This document shows positions 1 to 13,417 of a stretch of 64,000 nt of DNA, piece after piece (the first letter of the stretch is position 1; each line of letters opens with the position of its first letter). The stretch comes from Branchiostoma lanceolatum (lineage: Eukaryota; Chordata; Leptocardii; Amphioxiformes; Branchiostomatidae): the NCBI RefSeq assembly GCF_035083965.1, contig NC_089739.1, positions 7,862,001 to 7,926,000 of the forward strand, read 5' to 3'. Position numbers and translations under genes: made by a program. The notes beneath the pieces are model-generated. The model did not search any database. It saw only the letters and a list, made by a program, of their open reading frames with translations, and was not told the DNA's origin.

Positions 1-3000
1 TCCCATCGTAGCGCCCCAGTACGGAGTTCAGGATCCCGTCCGGGAAGTCGAAGGCGTCGACAAGAGCCACGGCGTCAGGACGGAGCTTGGCCATGAGGGC
101 GTTGATGTGACGTCTGGCTTGGCGGATGTCTGTGCCAGTCAAGTAGCCGTCCTGACAGAAAGAATAGTTGACATTAACATCTGAAAAGACATTTCAACCT
201 GTAGTTTGATGAATGTAAGATTGTTAATAAAAATCAGACAGCTTCTTGTTCCTAACCCCAAAATAGTCTAACTTTCCCACAAAAACAAAACTTGCCATGG
301 CTGCATGGTCACTACAGGTCCTGGAGATAAAACATTCTGGTAACATAACAGATCTACCATCCAATTTTCTTCTATATTTCTGGTTTGTGTAAAATGTGTA
401 GCTTTGTGGAGAGGCATGTGGACATTACGAGGTATATCATACCTCCAGAAAGTCTCCACTGTTGGTGACCAGTCCATGTAGAGCGTGCAGCTGACACAGC
501 CTGGTCAGGACATCAGAGATGGAGCTGTCCAGTGTGGAGTCTGTCAGCCTCTCCGCAAAGTTCTTCACCACAAAGTACTGGCTGTGGGCCTGGTGACATC
601 AAGGTTAAAGATCTTAATTATTGAGTTCTTCTCATCTATTTATCTACTTGCACAGTGTTCATAACTGTGTATCATATTTAACATCAGAAATAATGAAACA
701 ATGAGCTTTAATAGAGAGTCATTCCCTAACCATAGCAGCCTTGACGAGATCCACAGATGCGGCATTCCAGGCGTCAGGTTGGTCCTTCCCAGCCTGCCTT
801 TCATTTCTCAGCTGCACAGCAGCCTCGTGGACCAGCCTTTGAAGAGACAACAAACAAGATGTCTTAAAATCGAAAACTTCTTGACACTTGACCGATTCTT
901 ACAAGTACACTTTTAGAACTACGGTTCAACTACCTCAGCGCATTTGCGCTCATTTTTGCTCTTAGAGAGATACATCGTATACAAGAGACACCGACAGAAG
1001 ACACAGCAAAAGTTAAAATTTTAAAAGACTTATTTTTCGATCCCAGTAGTACCTAGCTGCCCTGTGCCTGTAGGCATCACACAGAACCCCCAGATCCAGC
1101 ATGTTCCTGGTCCCACCGGCTGCAGGAACCGGCTGTACACCGGACAGGTACGCCACAGAACCAGCCAGCTTCTCACCCTGCAGGGACTGGTTATAACTCT
1201 TCATCAGGTACCTGGGGGGAGGAAAGGATGCCATTTAGAAGTTTAAGGGGGACAGTTTTTTTTTAAGAGGGCCAAATTTTTGGCTGAAAATGCAATGATT
1301 TTACTTCTAGTCATAATCATCTGCATTCTGCCACCATGGCCACTCTTTGCTGATGCACTCTGTCTTTCTTTAATTTGTTCCCTGCGACTTGAATCTTGCT
1401 GGCTCCCTTTGCTCCCTTGCTATTTTTTCTTTCTTACTTCCACTGGAAAAAAACATTATAATACAATTCTTCTGTTACATCTAACCCCATTGGCCAGGGG
1501 AATGGGTAGCAACCCCTCCCTGTAAAAATATACCGTGCTACTGAAGCAGCAAGGAAACTTAGGATGAACCTAGGACGAACAAATTTACCCCATTGGCTAT
1601 TGTACCAATCAAGTTTCCAATAACTCTAACTAACCTTGCTGTTTGGAGCATCATGACAGTGTTCTCTCCCTCGTAAGTTGCGCTAGGAGTCATGTTGGCG
1701 TACAGACGGGGCAGGCCGCTGGCGTGAGAGTACCCATGTCCTCCACATGCCATCCTGCACTCCTCCATTCCCACATTCGCCACCCATGACGACAGCGCTT
1801 TCAGACCAGCAGAAAGGGCGTGTAGCTGTCAAAAAGCAATAATGATGGAATTCAGTACCCAAAATCAACACTTTTCATTGGTTAATCAACACCGAGTCTT
1901 TAAACTGCTTTGAAACACTTCAAAATTGCTAGTGAAAATTATTTTGTTTTTAATGACAACCACAATTCTCAACCAAAAAAAATGTTGTAAATTATGTATT
2001 ACTCTTCTTACAAATAGATATCTCAGCTGCTCTCAAAGGATTTGTAATTCCTTGTCCTGATTTCCAAATTGTCTCAAATAGCTGATGCTGGTTATCATGA
2101 AATCAATGTCTGTGACAGTGTGCTACATAAATCTGAACTACATCATTTTTAAATGTGGCGTTGTGTTGGTGTAACCAGAGGTCCAGGGCTGCAATCGAAT
2201 TCACTGACATACAACTAATACTGTGCCATTCGGAAAGGCACTTTACACTGACTTTCCTCCTTCCACCCAGTTTAAAATGGGTACCTGACTTCAGTTTGGG
2301 AGGTAAAAGATGGTAGAAGTAAAGTTCCGCCTTCCAATACCGTACCCTAGACACAGTGGATAACGACCCACTGCCCCAAGGCCTCAAAATGGCTATGAGA
2401 CTACCTTTAACATAATTCTTATTCCTTAATACATTACCTCAGGTAAGACACTGATGTCTCCCTTAGAAATCTTGTTGGAAGACTTTGTGTAAACAGACAT
2501 CATGGTTTGTCCTGTCAGCCAGAAGGCGTAGCCAGCAGCCAGGTAGGGGAACAACTTGTACTGCTGGGTCACATAGTCCAGCACCTGGGGCTCTGGGTGG
2601 CTGGAAGGGTTGGGAATAAATCATTAATTGTGAAACATGTTAGTCAAAAAACTTTTAATTTGGAAGTCCAAATATTCTTAGAAAAGTGATGATTGTGCTT
2701 AGTCACTGAGTGAGCCACTCTTGCTAAAGAAAACAAATAATGATGATACATGTAATAAATAAATGAATAAATTACTAATAAGAATCTCTAAACGTGATTG
2801 ATATGGTTACGTTCATTGAATATGGAACAAAGAGCAGTGTAACTCACCCAGGCCTCATCTCAGACTGCCTGCGCACACAACTGTACCGGATCGCTATGGT
2901 GCTTGCTACAGCCAACGCGTAGGCAGAGTCATTGACGATCGTGGCCCGGACAAAAACCATTGTGCCGTAAGCCAACTTGGAACTAGGTGGCTTCACGTAT

Positions 3001-6000
3001 GTACCATCTGGTGCTACCTAAAAGATATATAGCAAAATGTCAATGCAAAATACTATGTGACAGATTGTCATGGACTTGACATACATGCTATAATACCTTG
3101 GCCAATTTGTTTGTTCATTCAGATCTTGTAATGCCTAGTGGTGCATAGGGTGGCAAGTTTCCTTGCTGTACCAGTCTCTGTACAAGGGACGTAAAATGAG
3201 GGTCCCGTGAGGTGTCTCCAGCACATTTAAGGGGAAGAGCTAGCAACCCCTTGCTGTAGAAATATACCCTACTACTGAAACAGCAAGCAAACTTGCTGCC
3301 CTGTGTGCCATTAGGTACTACAAGGGTCTGAAAGAGCAAAGTTGAAGAATGTATTTTCTATTGGCAAAACAAGAATAAGGCTAACCTTTGAGTGCTTCAT
3401 GAGCATGTTTTCCCGAGGGATCCGGACATTGTTGAGTGCCAGGAAGCCGTTGTCAATAGAGTCATATCCAAATTTGGGTCCTATATCACCAACAGTCACC
3501 CCTAGAAAAACAGATTACTAACTGGGTAAAATGTATACTGAAACATCGACAAAATCAATAACTAGCCAGCTAACCTATCATTTTCATTAACCCACAAGAC
3601 AGAGGCCTGTGGTCCTGCAGATTGATCTGTGCCTGAATAAGTCAAATCAATGACTAACCAGCTAGCCTATCAACTTCATTAACTCACCAGGCAGAGGCTT
3701 GTGGTCCTGCAGACTGCGGATCTGCACCATGAAGGGATGGGGGCCGTAAGACTTGCCGTGGATGTACAGCTGAGCCATCAGGACACAGTAGTTGGACGTC
3801 TTGCCCACTGGAGAAGGACACAAAGAATTTCGTTGAACAGAAAATCTAGGTACAGTAGAAACCAGCTATTTGAATCACGGCCAATCGCATAAGTTGAGGA
3901 TCTGCATAGAATTTCAAAATCCCAAACCATATCCCATTATAAATGGAATAGCATAATTGCACAATCCATAATGGCATAAATCAGCATAAAATAATGTCAC
4001 ATCACACTGCATACTGACCTAGAAATAGAAGAACTTTATTGCACAACAATTGCAATAGGTAACCAATGTATGGCAACTTGTAGTTTCCTTGCAACTTGTA
4101 AATATATGACTATTGAACTATTTCTAATATCTAACAATCTTAAAGAATTAATCTGATATGAATAACAGTGGAGACAACCTATCTAAAACAGCAAAAACAG
4201 CTGAATACATGAATAGTATATTTTCTCCATTCAAGAATGAGTACACTGATATAAAATTTCAACGATGCATGCTGATTGCACTATATTACTTTGGTTCAAA
4301 CTTGTCATGATGCAGCTGCTACAAACATCCTAACTAGCTAATTATAACAAACAAACAAACACACTCCTGGTATTATCTTTGCACCTAAGATAAAACTTAC
4401 ATCCCCCCGGCCACCACTTGGATGCTGTGAGAGTTGGAGTGTTCAAGATGAATTCCTGGGTCTTGGGGTTGTAGGTCGCTGTCGTTTCCAGGCCTCGAAG
4501 AAATGTTCCTGGCAAGAAAGAGGTAAACAGCTTTGTTATAAATAGTTTAGAAGTATCTCAGTCTGTCTCCTGCTACCACACTTTGAAACAAGCATGGTTA
4601 CAACTGGGAGTTGCTAACTGGGAGACGCTGGTTCAATCCTGGGTAGGGCATCTAAGTTGGGGATGCACTCGTGGTTCAGAAGGGACATAAATGGGACTCC
4701 CGTGTTCAAGGAGGTGCCTTGCGCATGTTAAAGGGAAATGGCTAGCAACCCCTCCCTGTAGAAATAATTACCCTGCTTCTGAGACAGCAAGGATTTGCTG
4801 CCCTATGTGCCACTAGGCACTACATTAGGGTCTGTTCAAACGAACGGACATAGCACCAAAGGTAACAACCGATTGTGTCTTTCTTGAACAAATTCTTATC
4901 AACACAGTTTTCCATGTAGGAAATTTTTTGGCTGATATTCATTCCAAGACCCCATACTCTTGCAAACAAACAGTTAAACATTGAATGTCTCACCATGTCC
5001 CATCTCAGTCTGTGCATACGTCCCGATAATGGCACAGTTCTCCGCCATCTTCAACCACTTGTCCTTCTGCTCCTGTGTAGCCTGTCCGTACAGTGTGGGC
5101 AGGAACATCCCTACGTGGAGACCCAGGGGGTCTGGATTTGTTCCTATAACAGCACTGCATTGAAGAAACATTTAGTAGTCCACAGTACTCCACACAATGT
5201 ACCTTCTACACTGTTGTAAAAGGTAAAGGTTAAGCAGTCAAACTTAAGACTGAGGAGGAAGCATGGCGCTTTTTCGTTAGCTATCAGTACAATGTGGCTT
5301 TGGTACGGCTCACATATTTTTGGCCAGGCACACTGGGTCACCTCTTCTCTTCTCGTTAAGTGTGTTGGGTTCTTTTACATGCAGAGGTTTGACACCCTAA
5401 AGCTCCCTCAGTCTCAAAAACAGAGCCGCCAGCTTTACGTCCTCCTCCGATAAGACGATACAACTCTTTTCCAGTCCACAGTTGTATGCACAATTAAGTT
5501 CAATTGTTTATCATTGACAGATTGTCATCAATCTTGCTACAGAAAACTTAACATCTATGGTCTAAACTATCATATTTCAATGTTGATACAATGTTCATAT
5601 TCACACATCATAAACTAGGGATCTGATTATATTATGAAGTGTCAGAGATCAATACCTTGTTGTGGAATTTGCTAGATAAATTAAGTCAAATGCTGGATCA
5701 ACGAATTGGTAGAGCTAACAAGTAAAAAGAAAATCTTATTCAAAGTTCCTTACCTTCTGTAGAAATGTCCATCCACCACATCTATCTTCAGTTCCTTCAT
5801 TTTTGTCACCATCAGCAAAGTCTTTTTCAGGAAGGTCTCATACTGCTGCTCTTGTGACAGGAAGTTCAAGTCCTCGTGTTTGTAGTCAGGGTCATTCAGG
5901 GCTAGCGACTCTGATAAACAACATACTTTTATTAGACAATAAAAAAAGTTGGAAAGTTGCTGTGGACACAACTAAGAACATGCCCCTGAAAGTACGGGGT

Positions 6001-6597
6001 CAAAGTTCAAAACTGGTTTCCACGAGTAAAAGAAAATTGTTGGTATCGCTGAATTTTATGCAACGTTTAGCAGCAACTGATTTTAATCAAACATCAACGT
6101 TAACACTGGGCCGGTTCTTCATCGTGCTAGGCTGATTTGGATCACGTTTATTTGTGACATAATAATTTGTCTTTCAGCGGCCCTTGTTAAACAAGCAAAG
6201 TTGAGAAGTCAATTCGCTACGTCGGTATGTTGCCAAGTGTCTCAGCAAAGGACGATTCTAGCCCACCATTCATTTTTATCTACTTGACAACAAAAGAAGA
6301 GGGAATCACTGACATGACATCACTTCATACTGTCGAAATATGAGCTCAATGTTTGAGTGGTGGCAAAGATGCAAATACATAGACTTCGAGAAAAAAAACA
6401 TTTCACAGTCTTCCGCATGTGCTGTCAGCTTTATTGTCGCGTAGCGTCACTTTAAAACTATAAATATAATCCTCACCTAGTTCCCTCTTCCTCTTCACTA
6501 TTTCCGGACCGCCGTACAGGAAGCTTGTGATCTTGTTTGGGTCAAAACTGCAGTTTTCTCGCTCCTTCTTCAAATCTGGGTTCACTGTGGCCGCCAT
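1..6597 (-). CDS. ACOX1: Peroxisomal acyl-CoA oxidase 1, copy A (3' end off the window)
   Basis: FAD enzyme that oxidises acyl-CoA to trans-2-enoyl-CoA and makes H2O2, the first step of peroxisomal beta-oxidation. Thirteen exons are seen, all with GT-AG borders: 6477-6597, 5754-5910, 4994-5154, 4401-4508, 3688-3807, 3386-3501, 2848-3017, 2438-2600, 1635-1825, 1053-1211, 731-836, 443-589 and 1-151 (continuing). The start is the ATG at 6597, at the same place as in copies B and C. Family motifs: [10 protein letters not shown] before the FAD-contact region, [27 protein letters not shown], and the YEGENTVMM loop holding the catalytic Glu. The last exon with the peroxisomal signal lies beyond base 1. 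It is head to head with copy B. Introns hold repeats (see separate entries). No frame break was found. Symbol assigned by family resemblance to vertebrate ACOX1; ACOX2-type bile-acid activity is not excluded. Confidence 0.95.
3112..3340 (+). repeat. Inverted-repeat interspersed element, family 1 (copy A intron 6)
   Basis: Both ends are mutually inverted: ttgttcattcagatcttgta at the left and the complement of ctacaagggtctgaaagagc at the right, with GGCAAGTTTCCTTGCTG facing CAGCAAGCAAACTTGCTGCC. The inner block GGGAAGAGCTAGCAACCCC recurs at about 1490-1590, 4568-4850 and 11325-11550. It looks like a non-autonomous element; the class is not determined. Confidence 0.6.
3552..3740 (-). repeat. Short tandem duplication over the 3' end of ACOX copy A exon 5
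   Basis: Two roughly 90-base units lie side by side: about 3642-3740 holds the real exon 5 end and donor (aactcaccag on plus), and about 3552-3640 is a decayed copy. The copy still reads cagaggcctgtggtcctgca but its donor is changed (acccacaag), so it would not splice. Plainly visible as repeated text. Confidence 0.75.
4568..4850 (+). repeat. Interspersed element, family 1 (copy A intron 3)
   Basis: It shares with 3112-3340 and 11325-11550 the blocks GGTTCAATCC, AAAGGGAAATGGCTAGCAAC, CCTCCCTGTAGAAAT and GCACTACATTAGGGTCTG, ending in a CAAACGAACGGACA-like tail. Part of a dispersed family in ACOX introns; a partial copy lies at about 1490-1590. Confidence 0.55.
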
Positions 6598-7309
6598 CTT
6601 GTGTCCTCCCTGTAATTACGTAACCCTATTTTCTGACCTGTCCCCCCAACGACCTGGAGGTCAATGGACTTAGAGGTAACGTTAGGTGGTTTAGGTACTG
6701 ATTCTGATCGGCCTAAAATTTAATAGGCCATGTTAATTTGATTATATAGATGACATTCACTGGGAACCCAAAAACTGACGCGAGCGTGCGAATGAAAAAA
6801 AGTTTGTCAAAAAAAGTTTGTCAAAAAAAAGTTCGTGGACATGAACAAATTTAAAAAAAAAAAACAGACAGAGTAAGGTTACCAAGGAGGTTATACCAAA
6901 ATATAGGTTCTTCATTTTTGTTCTTTCAAAACTTCTTTGACATTGGAATTGCCTTTGGCATTCTATGACATTAACATTGTATAATTTATTAATAAATGCC
7001 CATTTATTCATAAATGTCGTATTAAGATATGTGCGCAACTATGTGCCATATCTTTATTATCACATATAGCCAGATGACGTCGACCAATCAGAAGGTTCCA
7101 TTTACGGGTCATTATTTTCCCATATTCACCCCCATTTTTACACGGCTCATCAACAAGTTATTATCAGAGGCCTCAGAGCGGTCGCGACCCCAAGATGTCA
7201 ATCCCGGGTCATTGCCCTGGCGGGCACGACCCTTGTAAATCGATCCACAGGGTTATTGACCTAACGGCCGTGACCCGTGACCCTTGCTCACTCTTTCCCA
7301 CACACCAAG
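6598..7309. promoter_or_regulatory. Shared divergent promoter of ACOX copies A and B
   Basis: This 712-base interval separates two head-to-head start codons, so it must hold both promoters or their 5' UTRs. On the copy B side there is a CCAAT box (gaccaatcag, about 7082-7091). A GC-rich module, GGTCATTG..CCTGG..GGGCACGACC, occurs at about 7203-7238 and again at about 7250-7287. The second copy contains TGACCC G TGACCC (7271-7283), a direct repeat spaced by one base (DR1). On the A side, CATTGACCTCCAGGTCG (minus strand, near 6650) resembles one half of the module. A short AAAAAAAGTTTGTC tandem repeat lies at about 6793-6838. No TATA box is obvious near either start. Confidence 0.6.
7271..7283 (-). 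promoter_or_regulatory. DR1 nuclear-receptor-type element upstream of ACOX copy B
   Basis: The minus strand reads GGGTCA C GGGTCA, two identical half-sites spaced by one base. DR1 elements are bound by RXR heterodimers and HNF4-type receptors, and vertebrate ACOX1 is a classic DR1-controlled gene. It ends 27 bases before the copy B start codon. Binding is inferred. Confidence 0.5.
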
Positions 7310-10300
7310 ATGGCGGTCACGGTGAATCCAGACTTGCGGAAGGAGCGAGAAAACGCCAGTTTCCACCCAGAGAATGTCACAAACTTCCTGTACGGTGGCC
7401 CGGCAGTAGTGAAGAGGAAGAGGGAACTAGGTGAGGCTAAATTATGTTATAGGGCAGATTCATTTACCAAAATATATCGGTAGAAAGAGGTCCGGCTGTG
7501 TTCCATGATCTGTCGACAAGTGGGTAACAACAACTCAGTTACTTGTTTAACCATGTCCTTGGTATAACGGTACCCTAAGCTAGCTTATCATCTAACAGTA
7601 ACAGTAGAGTGGAGTAGAATAGGTTTCTTTGGGCTCAGGTAGGAGCGCTAATCTTGCTCCAGTTCAGGCCGCTCCTCATATGTGATTCTCATGATAGGTT
7701 TTGTTTGATTTAATAAATGTCCAATTGTATTTGTGTTATTCAAAACTGTATGAAACTGGCATATGGAAAATATAAAATTTCGAAAACACGAATAGACATA
7801 CAAGCAGGGTGACCCAAAATGAGGTCACTGACCTCAAGCACACCTGTACTGAAAGTGCTATAGACTGACCATTCACTATCAACAGGGGGTGTCAGCCTGT
7901 AAAGTTGCAGGACCTGAAAAAGCTGCTAGGGCCCCCAAATTTGCCTTGTTTTTTTTAGTACCTGAATAACTGCCAACTTCGCAAAATTCATACAAATCCA
8001 TCGACACGATCTGGAGTTACAGATACACAAGTAAAAACAAGTGACTACAAAACCTCCGTTTTACAGAGGTAACAATACTTGTCATAGGAGCTGAAGTTCC
8101 TTGCTGGAGCTAACAATCAGCCTATCTTAGACTTCAAAGTAGAATTGAAACCTAATGTGAGACGATTGATCAAGGCAGAAAAAAACAAATTTGACCAGAA
8201 TCCTGAGGAAGGTGACAGATGGTCACCAAAACATCAGTGTGAATAAAACACTTGCTGCGTGCAAGCTTGGTTGTCAGTACAAAGAATTTTGTTATCCAAA
8301 TTTCACAGTCGTTTCAAAACAGCATAAAGCTGTGAGACAACTTAACTTGTCAATGGATTGATTTATGTAGTCATGTAGGTATCAGGTATGCTCAGCGTGC
8401 ATTTCACTTCAATCCGTCTTCTCCACCAGAGTCCCTTGTCCTGAATGACCCCGACTTCCAACATGAAGACTTGAACTTCTTGTCGCGAGAACAGCAGTAT
8501 GAGACCCAGCTGAAGAAGAGTATCACCATGATCAGCAAGGGTGAGAAACTGAAGATCACTGATGCACAGGATCAATTATTCTATAGGAGGTTTGTCCGTC
8601 AGCAATATCTCATCATTAACATTGTTTTCCATCACAGAAGAGAAATGTATTGTTTTTTCTTACGCTTCTTCTTCTGTTTCAAACAAATAAGGCCAATGAC
8701 CTGGAAGGTACCATGGTTACTGGCAAAGTAGCAGACACCCTGTGGTGTTCGATTACATTATGTAGCAACTTAGCAAGTGAAAGGACAGAGTTGGAGGGGC
8801 TGGTCAGCTTATAGATGTAAGAATTAACAGAGCAGTAGTTTGTTAGGCTGGACCATGTAAATGTCAGGCATTATGTATTTGCTTGCAAATGTGTCCTGTC
8901 TAGTTCATTTTGCCTTCAGGATTTTTTCATCCATGCTGCCATTTCTTTACTGTATTTAGCTAGGAGAAACACACATGAATTCTGTTTTGGATGTACTTTT
9001 GATAAGCTTAACTTTTTTAGGCCCAAACCTATCAAATATAGCCTGGATGACATCCTATTTAGATGGGGCTCCCTTATAATCATAATCACTCACTCCCTTA
9101 CAAACTAGTTTGTTTGAGAAAGAGTGTAGGAGCCCTGGTAAACTAACAAGGATGACACACAGGCTATATCCATGACCAAGAAGTCATGATCTCAACAAGT
9201 AACTGTGGTTAAAAAATAATTTTTCTCAATTCTTCTACTAACACATACAGGAAATCATTGCGTGATTAGATGTTCCTTTAGGCATCACCAATTTATTTCC
9301 TAGCCCGGGTGCCAGAAACTGAAACAGTCTTGAAACTGTGTATGTCAAGTACAAATCTGTTTTCAATTTGATTTTTAAGTTAAGCATTATATTTTTAATT
9401 CCAAGAACCAACAAATTAAATCAGTGTGCCCTTAGTAGACTTAGAAATGAGGATTAGTCAATACTTTGTTGTCCCTATTCTCCCATTCAGTACTGTTGTG
9501 GGGTCGGATGCACCGTCCTTTGGGGTACACGTGATTATGTTCCTGCCCACCCTGTACGGACAGGCTACACAAGAACAGAAGGACAAGTGGCTGAAGATGG
9601 CGGAAAAATACGCCATTATTGGCACGTACGCTCAGACTGAGATGGGACATGGTGAGAGTTCAAGCTTTAAGTATATAAGACACCAATGACATCAAAATCA
9701 GACATTTCCTAAAATTACATACCATAATAACATTGTTTAATAACACATGATATTTCCACAAAATTTCTTCTGATGTTATTGAACATCAAACCATCAAAAC
9801 ATCATACATCCAGCATTTGATTCTTCCCATGCACCAGGTATTTACATTGATCAGTGACTTTACTCTCCCGATGACGTCACAATGAACATGGCAGACGGTT
9901 TGGAACTTTGCACTGCAGCTCGGAAAGAACATTCTTTTGAGAAGCAAACAAATTGAATATTATAATGTCTTTTAATTGAATGTAATCACAAAAATTGAGC
10001 ACTGTTTGCTCATCAATTAATGTTTTTCACAAGCCGTGGTGCAACTGTTCCTAACCGGCTGCCATGTTTATTGTGACGTCATCGGGAGGAAGATTAGGGG
10101 GGAAGATTAGAGAAAAATCAAAACATAGAAGTATGGTTTCTTGTGGTTCAATATTAGATAAAATCAGAAAGGTGTGTATTTGTTTGAAATGTTTATATTC
10201 ATTGAATGAAACTATTCCTATCACAGATAATACGAAAATGTTGTATTTTGGTGTCATAAACAGGCAGAGCGTCCAGAATTGTGGTGGTGGGGCCGGTTCT

Positions 10301-13300
10301 TTGGATTCAGAATTAGCTTGGAGCTTTTCTATTCAATCAATTGTACATTGCAACCATACTGGAAATTGTTCTAATAAGCTGCAATATGTGCAAAAATATA
10401 ACGTTACCATAGATTGGAAAAAAAATATTGGAAAGCAGATACTTATGCCTTACAATGTCTCTTTTCCTATGATAAAACATAATTTTGTCTAGTTATGCTT
10501 GTTGATAAGGGCCACAGGAGGAGTAGCTGCAATGTACTTGAATGTACATGTATATTACTAAGCTAATTGTGGATCTATATAAACTCAAACTTAACCTCCC
10601 TTCATCTTGCCAGGAACCTTCCTCCGAGGCCTGGAAACAACAGCGACCTATGACCCCACCACCCAGGAGTTTGTCATCAACACACCGACGATCACAGCGT
10701 ACAAGTGGTGGCCTGGAGCACGTAAGCTTTGGTCTTTAACCACCAGAGTTGTCGCACCTCACTCAGACGTAGTGTCAGGGGTTACATTAGTCTTTTTGAA
10801 TGGTGACCTACAGCCGGCGGCTCAACACACTAGTAGGGGTGGTGCCTTGTACTTGGCTGAAAACCAGAGCTGGACTAAATACTATTAGCTACATGAAAAA
10901 GAAACATGATTCACCTCAGTTGACAAGGACTAATTTTAATACCTTACCTTTTTTGTGTACCATTGTTTTGTCCCGGCTCCTTTTAGTACTACACTTCTTA
11001 ACCCGAGCTCTGTTCATTCACTTGCATCTGTAACATGTTCATGTTCTGTCCTTATCCAGTGGGGAAGACGGCCAACTACTGTGTCCTGATGGCTCAGCTG
11101 TACATCCACGGCAAGTCTTACGGCCCCCATCCCTTCATGCTGCAGATCCGCAGTCTGCAGGACCACAAGCCTCTGCCTGGTGAGTTTGGTTGTTTGTTTG
11201 TTTATTTATTTATTTGTTATTGTGGACGTAGTCATGTGGTAACAAAACATGTCACGTTTTGATAGTCTCTACCGGACACCTTTAAGGATGTCCATAGATC
11301 AACTGGCAGCAGTCTCACAGTTGAGCTCCTGGTTCCAATCACATGTATTTGGCAACTGGGAGACCCCTGTTCAATCCAGGGAAGGGCATTCGGAAGGGAC
11401 ATAAAATGGGGGTCCCTTGTTCAAGCCTTAAGCACGTTAAAGGGGAGGGGGTAGCAACCTCTCCCTATAAAATATACCCTGCTACTGAAACCTGCACTTG
11501 CTGCCTATTGTCTACTAGGCCCTAAAAGGGTCTGAACGAACAAACAAATGAACCAGACACCTTGGGTTGGTGATAGAAATTGGCTAACTAGGCTCAATAG
11601 TTTTCAAGAAAAGTTAGCCGGCCATAGAGCTACAAACCTGCTGAATTCTAAATATTGGCAACTCCAAACATAGCAAAAAATGCTCGCCTACCCTTAAGGC
11701 AGAGGAGGAGTGTTACAAAATTGTGATGATGACCAATTTTCCTTGTGATCCTGTCGTTTATAGGAGTGACTGTTGGCGACATCGGCCCCAAGTTTGGGTA
11801 TAACACTATTGAAAACGGCTTTCTGGCTGTCAACAATGTCAGGATCCCTCGAGAGAACATGCTCATGAAGTACTCAAGGGTCAGTTTGTCGTCTTATTTT
11901 TCATGATCTGATTGAAAGTTGTGATGGAAGAATGTTCAGCTAGGATGAAGACATCATAATTGCCTGGTACTGAAATATCTATCAGTGATATTTTGGTTGA
12001 AAATATATAAACATTCTACTGTTTACTAATCCTGAGGCAAAAGTAAACTGCTTGGTTCAGTTTCCTTTTCACATATCTCCATTTGTTGTTTCTCCTGTTT
12101 GACATCTTCACTGCATATATTGAAATACATTCAATGATACTGATACATTGTTTGTTCGCAAACACCTCTTCGTCTACTGTGTTCTTTAGGTTGAATCAGC
12201 TGGCATGTACGCGAAGCATGCAAATGTAACAGGCTTACTCGCATTTTGCGAAAAAGTGTCAGTAAAACAGCTGGCCGGGCAAACACCTGGCTCAGACCCG
12301 GATGTAGATGGCTCCTTTTATTCCTCTTGCAAAAAAGTCTGTTACGGTGCCCAACAGTGCTTTGTCCAGTGAACCCCAGTGCCCAGTGACTCTATATGTT
12401 TAAGTGGTTGTTGAGACCAAGTTTGGCCATACAAGGTTTTGCCTATGTTTCAGGTTGAGCCAGACGGCACATACGTGAAGCCACAGAGCACCAAGCTGGC
12501 TTACGGCACCATGGTGTTTGTGAGAGCAACCATTGTCGTGCAATCTGCCAGTGTCCTCGCAAAGGCTGTTACCATAGCAACTCGCTACAGCTGTGTTCGC
12601 CGACAGTCCGAGATGAAACCGGGGTGAGTTCAGTGATGTTATTTCAATGGAAAAATGAACCCGACCATAGAGAAGTTTAAAAGAACGAGTTGAAAGAACA
12701 AGATATTTGTACCGCCAAAAATTCAATGTCTTCTAAAAAAATTACTTGAAAAACATATATGAGTTTGAAATTTTGTTATTTCTGACATTCCCCAGCATTT
12801 GAAAGATAACAGTTACTCATGACAGGTAACTGGATAAATGAGATATTTAGAACTTCATCCAGTTGCTTGAGTAACTAACTGTTCTCTTGTGTATCTTATT
12901 ACCTGGATGTCTAACCTTCATCAACGTAACCCAGCATTGTTATGATTTGGCAATATAACTTTAAAACAAAGAAGACCTCAACCACTTGTCGGAAATGGTA
13001 ATAGCCCTTTAGATTGTATAAGATAAATCATATCATTAAACCCATATACAATATCATCTAATTTCATATATCAACCATTGAATGATCAAATCTCGCCCTC
13101 CCAGCCAACCAGAGCCCCAGGTGTTGGACTATGTCACCCAGCAGTACAAGTTGTTCCCCTACCTGGCTGCTGCCTACGCCTTCTGGCTGACAGGACAAAC
13201 CATGATGTCTGTTTACACAAAGTCTTCCAACAAGATTTCTAAGGGAGACATCAGTGTCCTGCCTGAGGTAACACTAGTTAATGTTTATTACCTGCATAAA

Positions 13301-13355
13301 AACTTGAGGTATCGTTTTGGGTGTGTCTTTGTCTGTTTATGTGTGCGTGTGTGTG

Positions 13356-13417
<62 letters not shown>

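Noticed and set aside
10064-10492. 142-residue open frame in ACOX copy B intron 3
   Set aside because: Starts inside the MITE arm and runs through AT-rich intron; no recognisable domain.
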